From: Promethearchaeota archaeon
Lineage (GTDB): Archaea > Asgardarchaeota > Lokiarchaeia > Sigynarchaeales > SOKP01
Direction: 5' to 3'
DNA: 6,728 bases
Assembly: GCA_016839845.1 (NCBI GenBank)
Contig: JAEOTL010000190.1
Location: 1 to 6,728 of the forward strand
In this document: piece by piece, positions 5,359 to 6,728 of the stretch
Position numbering within the stretch: position 1 is the first letter of the stretch
Layout: the number at the start of each line of letters is the position of its first letter
The notes under the pieces: model-generated
What the model saw: only the letters and a program-made list of their open reading frames with translations
Databases searched by the model: none
Told to the model about the DNA's origin: nothing
Position numbers and translations under genes: made by a program

Positions 5359-5823
5359 ATGGAGAAATTTAATTTTAACCAACTGAAAGTTGATCAACTG
5401 GGTTTCGTATTTAAGGATATTTATAAACAGGCAAAGGTTATGGAAAAAGTATATAACCTACCACCCTTCGTAGGAATACCCGAAGTAGAGTTTCCTACAA
5501 AATATAGAGGTAAAGATGCGTTTCTTAAAGCGGGAGCTCTGTTTAGCAAAATGGGAGACCCTCAAAATGAAATGGGGGAACCTCAGGTTGAATTAATTGA
5601 GTGGCATGAGGGTGATAGTCCGTATAAAGATTTTCTAGAACAAGGACGAGAAGGTCTCCACCATCTCGGAATACATGTTGATGACTTGGATCCTTACCTG
5701 AAAGATTTCGAAAGCAAAGGGATAGAAATCTTATTTTATGGGGAAATAGGCGAAGGGAGATTTGCTTACATGGATACAGAATCGACTTTTGGTATTATTA
5801 TAGAATTAATCCAAAGGTCTTAA
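5359..5823 (+). CDS. VOC-fold protein, methylmalonyl-CoA epimerase-like (154 aa)
   Basis: This is a two-module vicinal-oxygen-chelate (glyoxalase-fold) protein of normal single-domain length. Module 1 begins VDQLGFVFKD (11-20) and ends QVELIEW (76-82). Module 2 begins EGLHHLGIHVDDLD (98-111) and ends IIIELIQ (146-152). By position the metal ligands should be Gln13, Glu78, His102 and Glu149. Methylmalonyl-CoA epimerases have His at the first position (DHIGIAV), so this protein carries a His-to-Gln change there. The segment DSPYKDFLEQGREGLHH closely resembles epimerases, whereas the region around FVGIPEVEFP is more like other VOC proteins of unknown reaction. It may epimerise or isomerise an acyl-CoA, but methylmalonyl-CoA should not be assumed. 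It is the first gene after a strong TATA box, 48 bp ahead of a CoA-transferase subunit gene with which it probably forms an operon. Confidence 0.85.
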   Translation: MEKFNFNQLKVDQLGFVFKDIYKQAKVMEKVYNLPPFVGIPEVEFPTKYRGKDAFLKAGALFSKMGDPQNEMGEPQVELIEWHEGDSPYKDFLEQGREGLHHLGIHVDDLDPYLKDFESKGIEILFYGEIGEGRFAYMDTESTFGIIIELIQRS

Positions 5824-5871
5824 AACTAATATTCTTTCATTTGTGAGTAATATAAAGAAGTTGATAATGTG

Positions 5872-6728
5872 ATGGTTAGTTCAGAAAATAAAGTTATGAC
5901 CTTAAAAGAAGCCGTTAGTGATAATGTAAAAGATGGGGATGAATTGGTATTAGGAAATTATACCCTTTCAATGTGCGTTGCGCTAGTATCTGAAGTAATA
6001 CGACAGAAAAGGAGGCACTTAACAGTCTATACACAATCCAGTCATATGGATCTTGAATATTTAGCTGCGGGAGGGTGTATTGATAAAATAATCACTAATT
6101 TTATATCTGTAATTGCGGGAACAGGTAATGTAATTCGCAAGATGCGCAGTGGAGAAATTGAGGTAGAAGAATATTCTAATTTTCATTATAACGCACGACT
6201 TCAAGCAGGGATGTATGGTTTTACTTTCATGCCAGTATTGGAAGGTGCTATTGAAACAGATCTTTTTAAGAAAAGGAGATTTATGGGAGAAGACAAATTT
6301 AGGGTTATTAAGTGTCCATATACGGGAAAAGATATCCTCACGGTACCTGCTGCAAATCCTGATGTTTGCTTAGTACATGTACAAAGAGCGGATAAATATG
6401 GGAATGCTCAGTATTGGGGAGCGATGGGGAGTGTACAAGCTGCAGCACTAGCAAGTAAAAGAATAATTGTTTCATGTGAAGAGCTTGTTGATTATGAAAT
6501 CATTCGGTCAAGTCCCCACCATACGATCATTCCAGCATATCGAACAAATGCGATTGTTGAAGCTAAATATGGAGCCCATCCAACTCCCGTCGCTGGTTAC
6601 TATAAGCATGATGCTTTATTTAGAGATTGGGCTTTTGGTTTAATGACTTCAGATGAAGGAATAAAACGCTGGTTAGACGAGTGGGTTTATGGTTGTAAGG
6701 ATCATGATGCTTATATTCAGAAATATAA
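5872..6728 (+). CDS. gctA: Glutaconate CoA-transferase subunit A-like protein (3' end cut by the window)
   Basis: This is a family I CoA-transferase alpha subunit, which with a beta subunit moves CoA between acyl-CoA and a free acid. The frame gives 285 codons plus 2 bases; the family's usual length is about 320, so only a short C-terminal piece is missing. Features shared with glutaconate CoA-transferase A are VMTLKEAV (8-15), GDELVLGNYTL (22-32), DKYGNAQYWG (174-183), VSCEELVDYEIIRSSP (200-215), YGAHPTPVAGYY (233-244) and EWVYGCKDHDAYI (270-282). The catalytic Glu of these enzymes is in subunit B, which should lie just downstream. IpdA-type ring-opening hydrolases of steroid breakdown are related, so the reaction is not certain. 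The ATG at 5872 follows an in-frame GTG at 5869; AAGAAG at 5855-5860 could serve either. The conserved region begins near residue 8, so the choice changes little. It follows the VOC gene by 48 bp. Confidence 0.88.
   Translation, partial: MVSSENKVMTLKEAVSDNVKDGDELVLGNYTLSMCVALVSEVIRQKRRHLTVYTQSSHMDLEYLAAGGCIDKIITNFISVIAGTGNVIRKMRSGEIEVEEYSNFHYNARLQAGMYGFTFMPVLEGAIETDLFKKRRFMGEDKFRVIKCPYTGKDILTVPAANPDVCLVHVQRADKYGNAQYWGAMGSVQAAALASKRIIVSCEELVDYEIIRSSPHHTIIPAYRTNAIVEAKYGAHPTPVAGYYKHDALFRDWAFGLMTSDEGIKRWLDEWVYGCKDHDAYIQKY

Noticed and set aside
1..6728. Search for CRISPR arrays, insertion sequences, tRNA or rRNA genes
   Set aside because: I saw no regularly spaced repeats, transposase motifs, terminal inverted repeats or tRNA-like cloverleaf signatures on either strand.

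Overview
The window looks archaeal, with an Asgard/Lokiarchaeia-like lineage as a guess. The DNA is AT-rich. It encodes an intact RIO-type protein kinase. Several genes are preceded by TTTATATA-like TATA boxes rather than bacterial -35/-10 pairs, and one gene ends in stacked T-tracts, the usual archaeal terminator form. Purine-rich Shine-Dalgarno sites occur before some genes. The lineage guess is inference; no rRNA or other taxonomic marker is present.

Layout. (1) 1-1953, minus strand: two tandem paralogues of a fused 2[4Fe-4S] ferredoxin-nitroreductase. The downstream copy is cut by the window start. They are about 73% identical over the shared 263 residues (hand count) and separated by 109 bp that hold T-tracts and a TATA box, so they may be separate transcription units. 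A perfect 10-bp dyad (1977-2000) sits just upstream of the complete copy. (2) 1954-2387: 434 bp of promoter DNA and a possible 54-residue minus-strand ORF (2093-2257). (3) 2388-3335, plus strand: a divergent RIO kinase with all catalytic residues. (4) 3420-5186, minus strand: a fatty-acid-transport-protein-type (FATP/SLC27-like) acyl-CoA synthetase, convergent with the kinase gene. (5) 5187-5358: a divergent promoter region with an exact TTTATATA box on the plus strand. (6) 5359-5823, plus strand: a VOC-fold protein resembling methylmalonyl-CoA epimerase. (7) 5872-6728, plus strand: a glutaconate CoA-transferase subunit A-like gene, cut by the window end.

How the genes may work together. The synthetase, VOC protein and CoA-transferase share a 172-bp divergent control region. 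All three suit handling of acyl-CoA thioesters: ATP-dependent activation, isomerisation or other VOC chemistry, and CoA exchange between acids. The partner subunit B is expected just past the window end. The ferredoxin-nitroreductases are flavin/Fe-S redox enzymes that could take electrons from the ferredoxin pool; a link to the acyl-CoA genes is only suggested by proximity. I saw no mobile element, CRISPR array, tRNA or rRNA. Nothing here is clearly a new system. The best leads are the paralogue pair with its 77-bp near-identical 5' block, the operator-like dyad, the atypical RIO kinase and the divergent acyl-CoA cluster.
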